Shown piece after piece: positions 1 through 12,206 of a DNA stretch of 64,000 nucleotides. How positions within the stretch are numbered: position 1 is the first letter of the stretch; each line of letters starts with the position of its first letter. The position numbers and the translations under genes were made by a program. The notes below the pieces were generated by a model, which worked only from the letters and a program-made list of their open reading frames with translations, did not search any database and was not told where the DNA came from. The DNA comes from Fallopia convolvulus (lineage: Eukaryota; Streptophyta; Magnoliopsida; Caryophyllales; Polygonaceae), in the NCBI GenBank assembly GCA_964016875.1, contig OZ024730.1:41833943-41897942 (forward strand), given 5' to 3'.

Positions 1-24
1 CTATAGTAAGTTAGAGTTTATCAT

Positions 25-180
25 ATTAAGAGCATAAATTAGGAAATTTTTTTATTGTGTTAGTTAGGATATTTTGTATACTTATATTAAGTGCATAAAT
101 TATGATATATTAAGTGCATAAATTAGGAAATTTTTTTATTATGCCAGTACGTACATTAAGTGCATAAATTAGGATAGAAT
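25..180. repeat. AT-rich short direct repeats
   Basis: A phrase built on AAGTGCATAAATTAGGAAAT recurs three to four times (near 28, 84, 108 and 154) with poly-T runs between copies. No ORF is visible. The rest of 181-711 is very AT-rich and I see no gene or clear element in it. Confidence 0.6.
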
Positions 181-711
181 AAAATACCATTAATTAAAAT
201 AATTATATTAAATTCAATAGTATATCAATTATTTACCTATATTTGTTAAAGATACTTATATCTTTCATCGAAATATTTTTCCAAGCTTCAAAAATGGATT
301 AGAAAGAAAAAGATGTTGGATGAAATATAAAAGATACTTATAATATTAGTATTGATATTATGACAAAATTTGAAATACTATGAATAAGTTTTTGTTGAAT
401 AAGATTTAATATTTTAGGAACTAAGTTTTATTTTTCAACACGTAAAAATTTTTTATATATATATATAAAGGTGATATATATTAGGATAGAATTTGTTATG
501 CTTTTTTTATATTAAATTTTCTTCTAAATAAAAACGAATTTATTTACTAAATATTATAAGCACTTAATATAATAATATGAAAATTTTACTATTTTATATT
601 ATATTATTTTAGTTTTGAAACTATATTCAAATTAAATAAAAATACATTTGTTTTAAAAAAATATAAATCATAATTTTCACCAAATTAACAACGACAAAAT
701 TGGTATTTTCT

Positions 712-1409
712 CACTACATAGTTGTTTCAACGAGAAAATGATCTCTCGTAAAGATTGTAATTTTAGAGAGGAAATAAAAAATTCATCGTAGTTGAATATC
801 GCATGTTCTAAATAATTTCCTGCCAAACATATAGCGACGAAGTTATGGTGTCCTCGTTAAATGCCTTTTTAGCGACGAAAATAATCCTCAATAAATGCTT
901 CAAAATTTATCGTTGTTGACCTTATATTTACCAAACCAAATTATGGGTATGAATAGCGATGAACTAACACATTTGTCGTAGAATGTGATGTTTAACAAGA
1001 AATATATGTTTCTCGCTAAAAGTTAAGTCACATTTAAAGAGGAATGATTAAATTCGTCGCCAAATGTCAAATTTAGCGAGAAAAAAATTTCTCGCTAAAA
1101 ACATATAACGACGAAGTTATTATGTCCTTGCTGAATGTTTTTTGCGACGAAAACATTTCTCAATAAATACTTCAAAATTCGTCGTTGTTGACGTTATATT
1201 TTACGAGACCCAATTATGAGTACAATTAGCGATGAACTAACATATTTATCGTAGAATGTGATGTTTAATAAGGAATATACATTTCTCGCTAAAAGTAAAG
1301 TCACATTTAAAGAGGAATCATTAAATTCCTCGCCAAAAGCAACATTTAGCGTGGAAAAATAAATTTCTCGCTAAAAAATGGTCGCAAAAAAAGCATTTCT
1401 GTTGTAGTG
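712..1409. mobile_element. CACTA-like non-autonomous element
   Basis: The stretch begins CACTACA and ends TGTAGTG, the terminal signature of CACTA (En/Spm-like) elements. The interior is packed with short subterminal words such as GCGACGAA and CTCGCTAAA in both orientations, typical of transposase-binding repeats of this superfamily. It has no coding capacity. The interior is a tandem duplication of a unit of about 275 bp (828-1101 and 1102 to about 1390). The flanking triplets (TCT and AGG) do not match, so no target duplication was confirmed. It abuts a Copia gag fragment that it appears to truncate. Confidence 0.6.
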
Positions 1410-1410
1410 A

Positions 1411-1560
1411 GGCGGGTCGTTGAGCAGGACGTAGTCGAATTTGAGTTGCTCGAAGACAATCAACTGCTTTTGAGACCAACGACGGTAGTTGGTCCCATCA
1501 AGCGGTTCACGCTTTGATAGATCGAGAAGTTTGATGATGTGGCCCTCCATTCGAAAGAAG
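1411..1560 (-). pseudogene. Copia-type gag N-terminal fragment
   Basis: The minus strand encodes a gag-like stretch containing LDGTNYRRWSQK and FEQLKFDYVL, which match the N-terminal part of Ty1/Copia Gag polyproteins (the region that begins with the substrate-like phrase 'F-D-G-x-N-Y-x-x-W'). Only about 50 residues remain. The reading runs into the CACTA-like terminus at one end and into a short tandem duplication at the other, so this is a truncated remnant and not a gene. Confidence 0.6.
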
Positions 1561-1574
1561 CGGAGTTTGTTTTG

Positions 1575-1696
1575 TTTCGAATTTGTAAGAGTAAATTCTC
1601 TACAAGGCAAATAAACATTTAGTAATAAACGAATGTTTCGAATTTGTAAGAGTAAATTCTCTGCAAGGCAAATAAACATTTAGTAATAAACGAATG
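1575..1696. repeat. Two-copy 61-bp tandem duplication
   Basis: Two nearly identical 61-bp units (1575-1635 and 1636-1696) differ at about one base. The near identity suggests a recent local duplication. Confidence 0.8.
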
Positions 1697-2823
1697 TGGG
1701 CCAAGAGATTTTGATGTGTTACTACGTCGTGGTATATTCCACTGCCTTAGAAACAAAACGCCCGGATACCGGTACAAATCCGAATGAACGTCCAAGGATT
1801 GAGCGCAACTTTACTCAAACCCGTGTACTCGGATATTCTGAGCAAAGAAGAGATGTAGGATATCCCATTATCCCATGAAATCCGAGCAGTTGAAACTGAA
1901 CGAATAAGAACGTTTGACAAAATTATCAGAACAGCCTCAACCCCACATCGCACATGTGTCATGAGCCAGACGAGCAGCGGCGGCAGCGCGCGCGAGAGGC
2001 ATTCCTCTCCCTGTTATCTAATTAGTGGTGTACACTTAAACCTTTATAATTAGCCATATTTGTTGGCAAAGTCTCGATGTGGAAATACTTGAAAAGCAAA
2101 ACACCATCTTTTATCCATAGATGTACTCCACTTTCTCAAGTTATGCATTTGTTAAATTTATAAGATATTAAATTTCAACACCTTTGAAAGATCTGAATGG
2201 ATAGGTTGAAAATGAATGAAGCCTTAGCATCCGAGGGATTATACTCAGAGCCTCCAGCAATTTCATCTCAGAACGAGTTATCACACCAAAAAGCTCGACT
2301 CTCGCGCCTTGCAATATTTGGATCATTTATCGTGTTGAAACCGAAAATTGCATTCACCTCATTCAACCCACTTGCATTCACTTTATTAGCCATACCATGA
2401 CCTCATTCCAAAATGTTCCAATTCTACCAAGGCAAACAGGGGTAATTTAAAATTATTTCAACCAACAAGCTTGTTTTAACTATTTTGAACAACTAATGAA
2501 TAATTGCAGCAATTTAATTCGTGATATCATTAGAATCGCTCTTACCACTACGCCATGTGTCCCATCCCATGGAAGTACAAGTCCTTGAGCGGCTTACCAA
2601 GCCATTATAAACTTAGTTGCAGGTTTGTCACACGACACGAGAATAAAATCCTTCCTACGTGCAAACCATGAATCTACCAACTCATATTTAATTTGCAATC
2701 ATATCCTCGACATTTGGCAGATGCATCTCCTATGTTGTCCATGTCCTTCTCACACATAATGCCCCTCCACTACTTTTGAAGTCATTCAATCATATCTTCA
2801 GTATGCATAAAACCCGGTTCAAC
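1697..2823. other. Upstream region of the AGP gene, no gene seen
   Basis: No convincing coding sequence was found. Short ORFs here lack recognisable motifs. A GC-rich patch lies near 1960-2010. The right part is the presumed promoter region of the arabinogalactan protein gene. Confidence 0.5.
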
Positions 2824-2831
2824 TATATATA
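2824..2831 (+). promoter_or_regulatory. Probable TATA box of the AGP gene
   Basis: TATATATA lies 107 bp upstream of the chosen start codon. It would put transcription start near 2855, which is downstream of the in-frame ATG at 2835 and so supports initiation at 2931. Confidence 0.5.
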
Positions 2832-2930
2832 CATATGCCTTCTACCTTTGAAATCATTCAATTGTTTTGTAACACCATACTCATACCTCTTATTCCCACT
2901 CCTAAACTCCTTGCCCATTTTCCATCTAAG

Positions 2931-3314
2931 ATGGCGTCATCTCGGTCCATCCTCGCCCTAGCCATGGCTCTTGCCCTCGTGGCATCGGTCTTGGCCCAAG
3001 GCCCGATTGCATCACCGATGCTAGCACCAACAATGGGCCCGGCAATGGCTCCAATGGCCCCACTAGCCCCTACCCCCTCCCCAATGTCATCATCTCCTTT
3101 GCCAAGCTCTCCCAAGACGGCGCCCGTCATGAGCCCACCATCCACACCACCAATGGCTCCACCACCTTCGCCCGTGTCAGTTGCAAACCCGCCCACAGGT
3201 GAAGGTATGGCTCCAGGTGAGGCACCTGCCGAGAATTCCGCGGGTAGCATCCATGGACTCAGTCTTGCCCCAGTGCTAGCTTTGATTGGTGGAGTAGCCG
3301 TTCTCTTTGCTTGA
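2931..3314 (+). CDS. Classical arabinogalactan protein, GPI-anchored
   Basis: This single-exon gene encodes 127 residues. Residues 1 to about 22 form a signal peptide (basic start, hydrophobic core, likely cut after VLA). The body, to about residue 100, is rich in Pro, Ala, Ser and Thr with repeated AP, SP, TP and MAP dipeptides; these are the hydroxyproline O-glycosylation sites of classical arabinogalactan proteins. The last 20 or so residues are hydrophobic (LAPVLALIGGVAVLFA) after a small-residue stretch, as expected of a GPI-anchor signal. The mature product would be a heavily glycosylated outer plasma-membrane or cell-wall proteoglycan. An in-frame ATG at 2835 was rejected because it lies almost on the TATA box and would bury the signal peptide. 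A long antisense ORF overlaps it only because of biased composition. The specific family member cannot be assigned. Confidence 0.9.
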   Translation: MASSRSILALAMALALVASVLAQGPIASPMLAPTMGPAMAPMAPLAPTPSPMSSSPLPSSPKTAPVMSPPSTPPMAPPPSPVSVANPPTGEGMAPGEAPAENSAGSIHGLSLAPVLALIGGVAVLFA

Positions 3315-3659
3315 AGAAGCACACACGTTGACGAACTCGAGTTTTATGCAAACCTAAAATAATACTAACGATTTGTTTGGCGTAAAGCCATTATGGTTTA
3401 TAACGTGCTTATAAATTGTGATGGTTGCATATCAAACAAAGCGAGGTGTTTAAGTATTTTTATTTATTATTTTGTATGTACTTCGAATTTTTTTGATCTA
3501 TGTGCATGTTTCTGCTCTTACGAGACGATTCTGTGATTGAGAATTAAAATTTGTTACTTTTATGTGTTACAAAGTCTTCTGCATCAATACGTATTGCGAT
3601 ATGTGAAAAGTACTATAAAAAAAAAATACAACATCATAAGAAGCACTGTAATTTATAAA
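3315..3659 (+). other. 3' flank of the AGP gene
   Basis: This AT-rich stretch has no ORF of note. It presumably holds the 3' UTR; AATAATA near 3358 could serve as a plant-type polyadenylation element. Confidence 0.35.
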
Positions 3660-3843
3660 CGTTTTTCCTAACCTATGCCCTAAGGACATAAGATAAGAAT
3701 ACCGAATGTGGAAACTAAATCCTAGGAAGGAAAACATAAACCCTTATAAAATAATATTAAAAATGTTAAAAATCAAAATACACTTAAAAATTTCTATATA
3801 AAGGTTCTTAACCTATACCCTAAGGGCATAGGTTAGGAAAATC
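3660..3843. mobile_element. MITE with about 25-bp inverted repeats
   Basis: The left end reads TTTTCCTAACCTATGCCCTA and the right end is its inverse with few changes. Both flanks carry AATTTATAAA (3650-3659 and 3844-3853), a possible 10-bp target duplication that would fit a Mutator-like MITE. There is no coding capacity. Confidence 0.6.
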
Positions 3844-3853
3844 AATTTATAAA

Positions 3854-4634
3854 AGGGGTAGAATTTAGTTCGAATTTTTTTTTTTTTTTTTTTTGCTTGC
3901 ATAAGCCATCGATATGTCAATTAATATTTGAGATTTATTTGAAACACTTGAGAACCTAACACCTTGAACTGAACCAATTAATAAGCAGTTCCTCTGATAA
4001 ACAAATCAAGTTCTATTTCTAGACATAAACATGTAATAACCAATTTTTTTTTAATAGATTTCAGCTCATTAAGCTTGGTTGATATATATAGCCAAATATA
4101 GGACAAAAAAAAAATTGGAGATATTATACCCACAACCTATTACAACTTATATACCAATACAAGAACCAGTGAGCTAAGACATTTTAAGGGGTTCATAGGA
4201 GGGAAAGCAGGGCATCCACCTTTATTTATTCAGCTCTTCACAACTTGAGTTCGAGATATTCTCAGTAAGAAATGGGTAACAAAACAAAAAGGGCATGTAT
4301 CTAACTTTTCAAAATTGTGAAGCTCTAGAGTCAGGATTCAGGAACACTGATTTACCGCATGGTCCCGTCAGTATTCTGCTCTTTATTAGTCCATCAAACA
4401 CTATTTGCTTTAGTACAACTTGTCTCCTAAAGGATCTTCCAAGAGCACATTTTTGGCAGCCTCCTCAGTGTAATCAGTATATAAACCTGGCCACAAATGG
4501 TGGATCTATGATTACGAAGAAAGGCAGATGACAAGAAATAAGACAAAACCAAAAGACAGGTTGTTCTCAAATTAATTTAATTTGCTACTTAGAAGCAAAC
4601 CTGATAACATAATATTGCAGCAGCCTCTTTATCT
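3854..4634. other. Non-coding, includes poly-T tract and 3' UTR
   Basis: A poly-T run lies near 3879-3898. The right part, up to the stop codon at 4635, should be the 3' UTR of the neighbouring minus-strand gene. No other feature is visible. Confidence 0.4.
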
Positions 4635-7467
4635 TCACCTTTGTTTTCTGCGGCATTCAAAGCAGTCGCTACATGTAGAAGTAGATTTACTAGAATTAGT
4701 AGAATGGAGCTTCTCTGGAGAAACTTTCAACTCTTCCACTAGTATTTGTCGAAGTTTCTCATTCTCCTTTGTAAGTTCCTCAATGACTTGTTCGTGCTTT
4801 AGCACCTATTGAGATAATTGAATCTGTTAACCAATACGAGTTAAACAATATACTCCAAAAAGTAAGTGGAGATCAAGCAACATACCATACGTAGCATTCT
4901 GTTTTCCTGCTGCAGCTGCCCATCCTGCAACATATAAGAGGAATTTACTGAAGTCTGAAAATTGTTGTAAAGAAGGAAATTGTTAGAATTATGACAAGGC
5001 ATCTACCAAGAACTGATACCATCAATAATTCAGCAGGAGGCTCTGATTTGAAATCTTAAAGAACACCAACCAAACAGTAACCATTATGCATTTTATGCAT
5101 ATCTCAGTTTTGAAATTCTTTTAGGTATTGTCATCAATAAGAAAGGAGTGACTAAAAATTAAATCATATATTTATACCCACAATGCTGGTAATCTGGTAT
5201 AGAGCAATAATAATGGCATTAACATATCAGAATAAAGTGTATACTGAATAAATTAAGCATCCCTTACATTTGCTTCTTTGAGCACATTATCTTCTTGAAG
5301 AGCTGGGTTTTGCAGAAAGCTGCTGATGACCTTCTCAGAACGGTTACCAAAGGATGAGTTTGCAACCACGCTTTGTGATTGGGTGTTTCCATAAGAAAGG
5401 CCTGTGCTCAAATTCTTGTCTCCCAGCAAGCCTAGCAATGGATTGTCTGCCACACCTCCAAACTGCATCATATTTCCCGTTGGACTGTGAGGAGTGGCTT
5501 GATTTGTCATGTTTGTTCCAATTTGCATAGATGTTGGGAGGATATCTTGACCAGTTGATAGATTTTGTGATACTCCAAGCTTGGTCATCACTTTTCCCAC
5601 AGCTTCCTAGAAGTTCAACACATTTAAATTTTCATAACCAGTATAATGTTAATTTGTCATGCTTATGTATACTTCCTAAAAAAATATACAAGAAACATAA
5701 ATTCATGTCTTTCCATGTCCATGAGGATTATAAATGGAAAAAGACGAATAAAAGAAAGAATTTCACTTTGATATCAAGAATATCGTAAAAATAGATACAT
5801 ACAACAAGAAATAACTGAAATTGATTGATGACTCCCGGCTTCAGAGCAAGACCTGTTAAACAAACCAAAATGATGTTAATTAGCAAGGGAATTATCCAAA
5901 TGCAATGTGCATATAATTGCTTCAAACACCTATGAAAATCATAGTCACCTTGGCAATCTAACAAGAGTGAAGCATATTATTAGGCAAGATAGTATACTTA
6001 TGCAGTGAACTGTGGAGCCATCAAAGAAGTGATAGCAGTGTAATTCATTCATTTATTTTTTCCAATGAGCAAATACAGAACCAGGTATCCTTAGTTGCAG
6101 GCAATTATGTAAGGCAGGACACTTCTGATTGTAACTCAAGGAAGAACAAGGCATACAGGAACAGTATCAATTTTGACAAATATACATATTTCAAATAAGC
6201 AGAGTAGAATATGTATAAAACGATGGATTGTGTCCGTCAATCACTCCATCCTGAAACTGCATATTTCACTCTTCTGCTTTGAGTTTGGCCATTGCTTACA
6301 TCATATTTTGAGTTCAATAATCCTACAGAAAGCAACTTGGTTTACCATTCATTTATCTCCATGTGTATAGCAGGCAAAGACAATGTATGGCATTAACACT
6401 TTAATAGCAGCACTATCACATAGAAGTTCACTTTTCATAAAAAGAGATGAATGACATACCAACTCCAAACCCATGCCCAAAACCAACTCCACAACCTATT
6501 CCTGCTTCAATATTCTTTGCTCCAACCTTCTTCAACTGAAAGTGATGGATAGAAGAGAAGCACAAGAAATTATTTTGAAGGTGTGAATTGCAGAAGACAT
6601 AATCTGACAGCTGAAAAGGAAAAAGAAGTTTTAACATACAGAGTTATTCACATGTCTTCCAATCCCAGAAAAGGCATGTGTGGCACCACTGGCAGCACTC
6701 ATGACTTGTCCCAACATAGGGATAGCACCTGACACAAGAAGGTCCTTCCATTAACAATGGCTTGAAGAATACCAAGACGATTAACAACGTATAAATCAGG
6801 AAGAATACCAAGACGAGAAATAGACAGACCCTTGTTATCATCTCTACCTACATATAAATGTCACACTGTGTGCAAATAAACACCACAAGCAGCAAAGGTA
6901 TACATCTACCAGTGGTTTGAATGAATCATCACAGATTTAGGTTAACCGAATCAGCAAATACAAAAAGATGCCTGCTGAGCTCCAGGGACTATAGTAATCT
7001 CTTAGCACTAAGAACATATTATAATTATACTGATCAGTTCATAAATCATAACTTAATATGCATGAATTTTTCTATTTCACTAAAAGATAATGCAAATCAC
7101 ACATTGCTTCTAAGCAATCCATGGATAATCTTTGAAGAATGCAGACCAGCTTATGACAACCAAAACTCCCAGTATAGAACCCATCAAAGACTATGATAAC
7201 AATTAAGAAACTGCAATCCCAATGAAGTTCAACCCATAAATACCGGAAATTGATAAGGCAGATAAATGGAGGAGGACTGAAGGAGCATATGAATTTGATA
7301 CCTAAATTTAAGGGGCGGCCGACGCCAATACCAACTCCGCAACCGACTCCAAAGCCAGTGAAAACTTGACCTACTTTGAACGTAAATGGATTTTCAATTC
7401 TCAACCCTCGAACTGCTTTCGAAATCGTCAAGCTTCCGCTTCCGCCTCCACTGCTACTACTCTCCAT
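4635..7467 (-). CDS. Conserved glycine-rich plant protein, seven exons
   Basis: Seven exons splice to 930 nt (309 residues): 7302-7467, 6640-6728, 6460-6535, 5803-5852, 5268-5606, 4886-4924 and 4635-4805, all with GT-AG borders and consistent phase. Residues 37-50 (TGFGVGCGVGIGVG) and 96-111 (AGIGCGVGFGHGFGVG) are two Gly-x-Gly-x runs that could form tightly packed membrane hairpins. Exon 5 is a polar, Asn/Ser-rich linker. Residues 241-277 form a probable coiled coil (LRMVLKHEQVIEELTKENEK), and the C terminus has Cys at 298, 301 and 304 (TCSDCFECRRKQR), a possible metal-binding knuckle. I recognise it as a plant-conserved uncharacterised type but cannot give a function. The intact splice sites and clean frame say it is a working gene. 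It is the closest host gene to the transposon stack. Confidence 0.85.
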
Positions 7468-7918
7468 TTCTCAAGTTGGTTCTCTATCGCTAGAAAGAAA
7501 AGGGGGAACGCCAAAAGCAAAAGCTCTGATGTTGGTGCTCTTCCGCTTTGGTCACTGACTGAAACACTTGCCTGACTCTTTCTCTCGCTCGCCGGAGTAT
7601 CTGGGACTGGAAATTTTCCTCGTTCGGAATAAGAAAGACATGAACAAAGTTTAAAATTGCAGGAATTAGAAACTTGAAATGAGGAACGGGTGAATTCCAT
7701 AAATACCCTTACCTTACAATGTTCACGTCACGGGGACAGCTCTACCATACCGTCAATCGACATTCGACGATACTGCGAAGCCTCCTTGATGTTGAGTGTT
7801 TGGTGGGGAAATTACTTCAGCTATTGCACGGAAATCGGTAAGAGGTAATTTAAGAAAGGCAAACATATGCCAAGTTGGAATAGTTTGGTCCCTATAAAAT
7901 CAAAGTTTTACATAAGAA
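7468..7918 (-). promoter_or_regulatory. 5' UTR and promoter region of the glycine-rich gene
   Basis: This is the region upstream of the minus-strand start codon. No coding sequence is evident. Its distal end directly abuts the first transposon terminus at 7919. Confidence 0.4.
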
Positions 7919-8060
7919 TCTAATATATATATAAGGCCATGAGCAATGGTGGTACATGATGAGTACATAGTATTTTTTTTAAAAAGTGATAATTCAATTG
8001 TACTCAAAGAAGGTGATGAAATATACACACGAGTTTTTTAATAATCGCACAACACTTTAG

Positions 8061-8148
8061 CAGGAAGAGCACTCGTCTTGAATGAGCGGTCATTCACCAT
8101 GAAGCGCTCTTCCGAGACAACCGCTCGTTCAAGACGAGCGCTCTCCTG
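8061..8148. repeat. Subterminal hairpin of the Pong-like element
   Basis: Arms 8061-8082 and 8128-8148 are inverse copies with about two mismatches and one gap. An inner pair, TGAGCGGT and ACCGCTCG, extends the pairing. Related words recur near the other end (21541-21700), so this is probably a transposase-binding or structural region. Confidence 0.65.
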
Positions 8149-8287
8149 TTGAATTGATAGTGTAGCGGCAATTTTAAAAAAAAAATAGAGCCGTTCTAAC
8201 GGCTATATTTAAACGTCTCAATTTTTGCCTATATATACATCTCTAAAATTTCCATCTCGTTCTCTATTCATCTAAACTCATTGCAAA

Positions 8288-8377
8288 ATGTCATCGTTTG
8301 AAGAGTGGGTGTCTTCAACGTCGTCGAAAGATGAAGACGGAGAATACAAATCTGATTTAAGTACCGAAGCGGACGAG
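8288..8377 (+). CDS. First exon of an element-encoded protein (partial)
   Basis: Thirty codons run from an ATG to a good donor (GAG|GTATGT). The peptide begins MSSFEEWVSSTSSKDEDGEY and is acidic and serine-rich. A TATA box (TATATATA, 8230-8237) lies 50-58 bp upstream. The position, just inside the left terminus of the Pong-like element and reading inward, suggests the start of one of its two ORFs. The remaining exons are missing: the presumed intron is cut by the LINE at 8443. The function is inferred from position only. Confidence 0.4.
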
Positions 8378-10361
8378 GTATGTTGTATTACACTTTTATG
8401 TAGCACATTACATAGTTATATTGAACCTAATTATAGTTATTGTTTTTTTATTAGGTAAGGATTAGGGCGCTCTCTTTTACGGAGGGCGCCCTAGAGCATC
8501 CTTTCGGATGAGAACTAGCAATTCTGGATGAGTCTTGATATGCTCAACAGGGAGGTTGTGGCCCAAATTAGCGATTTTGTCGGCCACAACGTTGCATTCC
8601 CTAAAGAGATGGTTGATCACTAGGTCCTGGCTTCCGTGCATGGAAACAAGGATGTTAGATAATGAGTTCGATCTCCCAAGGGCAATGGGTTTTCCTTTTA
8701 ATAGCGTTAATGACTTGAAGATTATCCCCTTCAATTTCCACTTTTCCTATCGATCTGTTTTTTATTTGCCTAATTGCTTCCCGGAGAGCTAGAGCTTCAG
8801 CTTTCAATACTGACACTTTTCCAAAGTTAGTCGTCAAAATATCCATTACCTGACCAAGGTGGTTTCGGAGTACAATTCCCCCCGAAGTGTTACCATTGGG
8901 CAACTTTGAGGCATCGACGTTTACTTTAATATATCCCGGTTTGGGTTTTTTCCATTTCCTTTGCATTCTTATGTTTTTGTTCTTATTCCTCAATTGAGAT
9001 GTTGGTATAGCTTCTTCATCCTCTGTACGTCTATTTTGACACTTTCTCCCACTTTGCTATTTGATTTCTTATGTATGTTGTTAAGTCTGATATTCCTTTG
9101 CTTTGGTCTTGTTGAAAAATCAATGTGTTGCGTTGGTGCCAGGTACTCCACCATACAACTGCTAGACACGTGAAATCTTTTTTCCCTAGGAGTTGGTATA
9201 TTTCGTTAAGAATTATTCTAGGTGTTTTGTTTTGTGGGTCATATCCCTGGATGAAGTTAGCAATATTTGGGTTTACTTTGTTGGTTATGTAAATTGTATA
9301 CGGACACTTGTTAGTAAGTGATTTATGTCTTCATTATTACAGTCACACAATACACACCCTCCCGGAGTTATGATTTGTTTATCCTTGAGTCTAGCTTTCG
9401 TGGGGAGTCCATTATTATCAATTTTCCAAAGGAAGTTTTTAACCTTTGGGTATGTATCTAATTTCCACAACCAGTTATTTATGTGCGGTGTCTGTCTTTC
9501 TATGTTTGTGATTAGGTCTACCGCAAATGAGGAGGAGAACCAACCATTTTTGCTCGAGGCCCAATACAATCAGTCTTGGATATAGTTATCCGGGATTGGA
9601 GTATTTTGAATTTGTTCAACAATGCTATCAGGAAGGATTTGTCTTAATTCATGTATTTTTCATCAGTGATCATTCGTAATCCAAGCATCTACTGTTATTG
9701 TTTCATCTACATTTGATGGGTTCTTCGCTTGGGACCAAGGGAACCCTAGGCAGCCAGTTATCTTTCCAAAATTTGATCATTTCCACATCTCCAATTTGCC
9801 AGATTAGACCTTTATAGAATTCTTCTCTTAGATGCATTAACTTCTTCCATTGTCAAGAGGTGTTTGTTTTTATCTTGTATGTAAATACACTGTCATTTCT
9901 AAGGTATTTTTGTGAAATTATCTTTACCCACATATTATTTGGTTCTGCCAAAATTTTCCAAAGAAATTTCATTTGGAGCGCTTTGTTCATATGTTCTGTT
10001 TTCCTAATTCCTAGTCCTCCTACCTCTTTAGGTTTGCAAATCTTATCCCATCCCACTAGGGGTTTACAAGTTCTATCCTTGTTCTAGAAGAATCCCCTAT
10101 TAATCCTATCCATTTCTGAGTGGGCATATAACGGAAGCATAAAGCTTTGCATAACGTAATTCGGTTTTGTGGCTAGGTTGGCTCTAATCAATATCGTCCT
10201 TCCTTCTCAAGATAACGAGTTTGCCTTCCATTTTGTGAGTTGTTATTTCCAATAGAGTCTTTAAATGTGTCTTTGTTGACTTTACCGTTTATAATTGGAC
10301 ACCCTAAATACTTTTCTAGATTCGTCATTGTTGCAATCCCTAAGGCATGTTGTGCTACATT

Positions 10362-12137
10362 TGTAATATTCAGGAATATTTTAATATTTTAATATTTCTC
10401 GAAAGTCGTGTAGGGATTGCTTAGCTATTAAGTAATCTCGGATAATCTCGTTTTTACCAAGATTTTATATATTAAAAGTTATCTAATTGTCAAAGTTATT
10501 CATTAATCCGTTTCTTAGTTTATAAGATTTTGGTATGCTAGATAATTCTCCGAAATGTACACAAGCAATAGGAGTATATAAGAATATACCCGGCATGATC
10601 TCGTAAGGATCATTAAATAAATAAAAGAATAAAACCATCTATGTGATCGACATATTATCCGTATGAATTTAATGGTCGGGATGTATATGTTAAGAATATA
10701 CATACGAGTAGCTTTATATATTTCCGTTCTATTTTTGGGTGAATTCTGGTTCACCGACTACAAACATTTGTTAGACGTAAATGTAGACCTTTCTTATTTA
10801 AGCTAGCTAGCTCTACAAATGATAAGCTTGTTGGTTTTATGAGATAAGTGAAGCAACTTTATTTGACTATAAGTAAATATAGAATCGAATTTGACTTTGC
10901 ATACCCGTATCCTTATAATTGTACGTGTGATATAGCAAATTCACTAGCTAGTTGATTTTGTTGACTATTCAATCGAAATTGTAATGACAAGTTAAATAAA
11001 ATTACATATATGTATACATAGGTGTAATGTCGGCTCACAAACACATATATTATGTAATACTCGGGTATTCTTTCTAGTTAGAAATCCGTTATCTAGTTAA
11101 TTTTTTATTAATTAAAAACTAATTTTATTAAATAGTTGCTAGAAGTTATCCTAAACTTCTAGTAGAACTATTTTGGGAAGTAATAATGGGATCAGTAGAC
11201 TAATCATGATTGCTGACCTTTTGCATGTAATACAAGTAGATGTGTGTACATGTGTGAAATAGATAAGAAGAGCAATTTCACCATCTTCCACTTCATCTCT
11301 CACTCTTTTATCTATTTGTTTTATTATTTATTTGGATTTGATTAGCCGACTTATAATACGATATAGTCTATATGTATATGTGTCGTATATGGGGAGGAGA
11401 ACCAGAATCAAATCACCTCTCCATTTCCTTCTTATTCTTCTTCCCCTCCATTTTGCTTTCTATCTTGTTTGAATTCCCTCTTTATTTTCCAGCCTTTACT
11501 ACCAAGCCATCACCATAATTCCTTATCGTCAATATCAATCGCTAATATTAAGTTCATATCAATATCCTTGAAAATTCTCCGTTTAAGGTAAGTCGCCTAG
11601 ACTTACTTAGTTATCGGTTTTGATGTGTGTTGGATGTGTAGATATGATGTGTAGCGCTTTATTTTGGGATTCGTCCTTGTATCTTATTATATGTCTATGT
11701 GTGATTAAAACGATATTTTAAAGATATTAGTAGATGATCAATACTTTGTATTTTACTCGATTTATGAAACTTTTGCATCTACCGGTACAACGAAGCATAT
11801 GGGATGATCGGTAAGGTGGGAGACATCCCTGGCTTAGCCGTATGGCAAGGAGAGCCCCTTCAAAAGCATAATAAAATGTTTTGGCGAGTGCTCCAGAGGA
11901 GGCTTGACCAGGGGTAAGAAGGAATAATATGGGTGATAGGTGGTTCGGATGATCGGTAGTGTTTATGCCGCCGTTCACCTAGTGGTTCGGATAAACAGTC
12001 GAGTTGATGTCGCCGTTCACACACTCCGAGTTTTATGGAGGATATTTTTATTACTATAAAATTGATATTGATAGTTAAAAGTTGAGGTGGTCTATGAGTG
12101 ACCTGAGGTAGAGATGAATTGATGGGTAATAATAATA

Positions 12138-12206
<69 letters not shown>

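Noticed and set aside
1696..1878. 60-residue ORF
   Set aside because: No domain, promoter or homologue is recognisable; its neighbours are transposon scraps.
2858..3322. Long minus-strand ORF antisense to the arabinogalactan protein gene
   Set aside because: It is the mirror of Pro/Ala-rich codons and has no recognisable domain.
9860..10087. Plus-strand ORFs across the LINE
   Set aside because: They are antisense shadows of LINE coding sequence.
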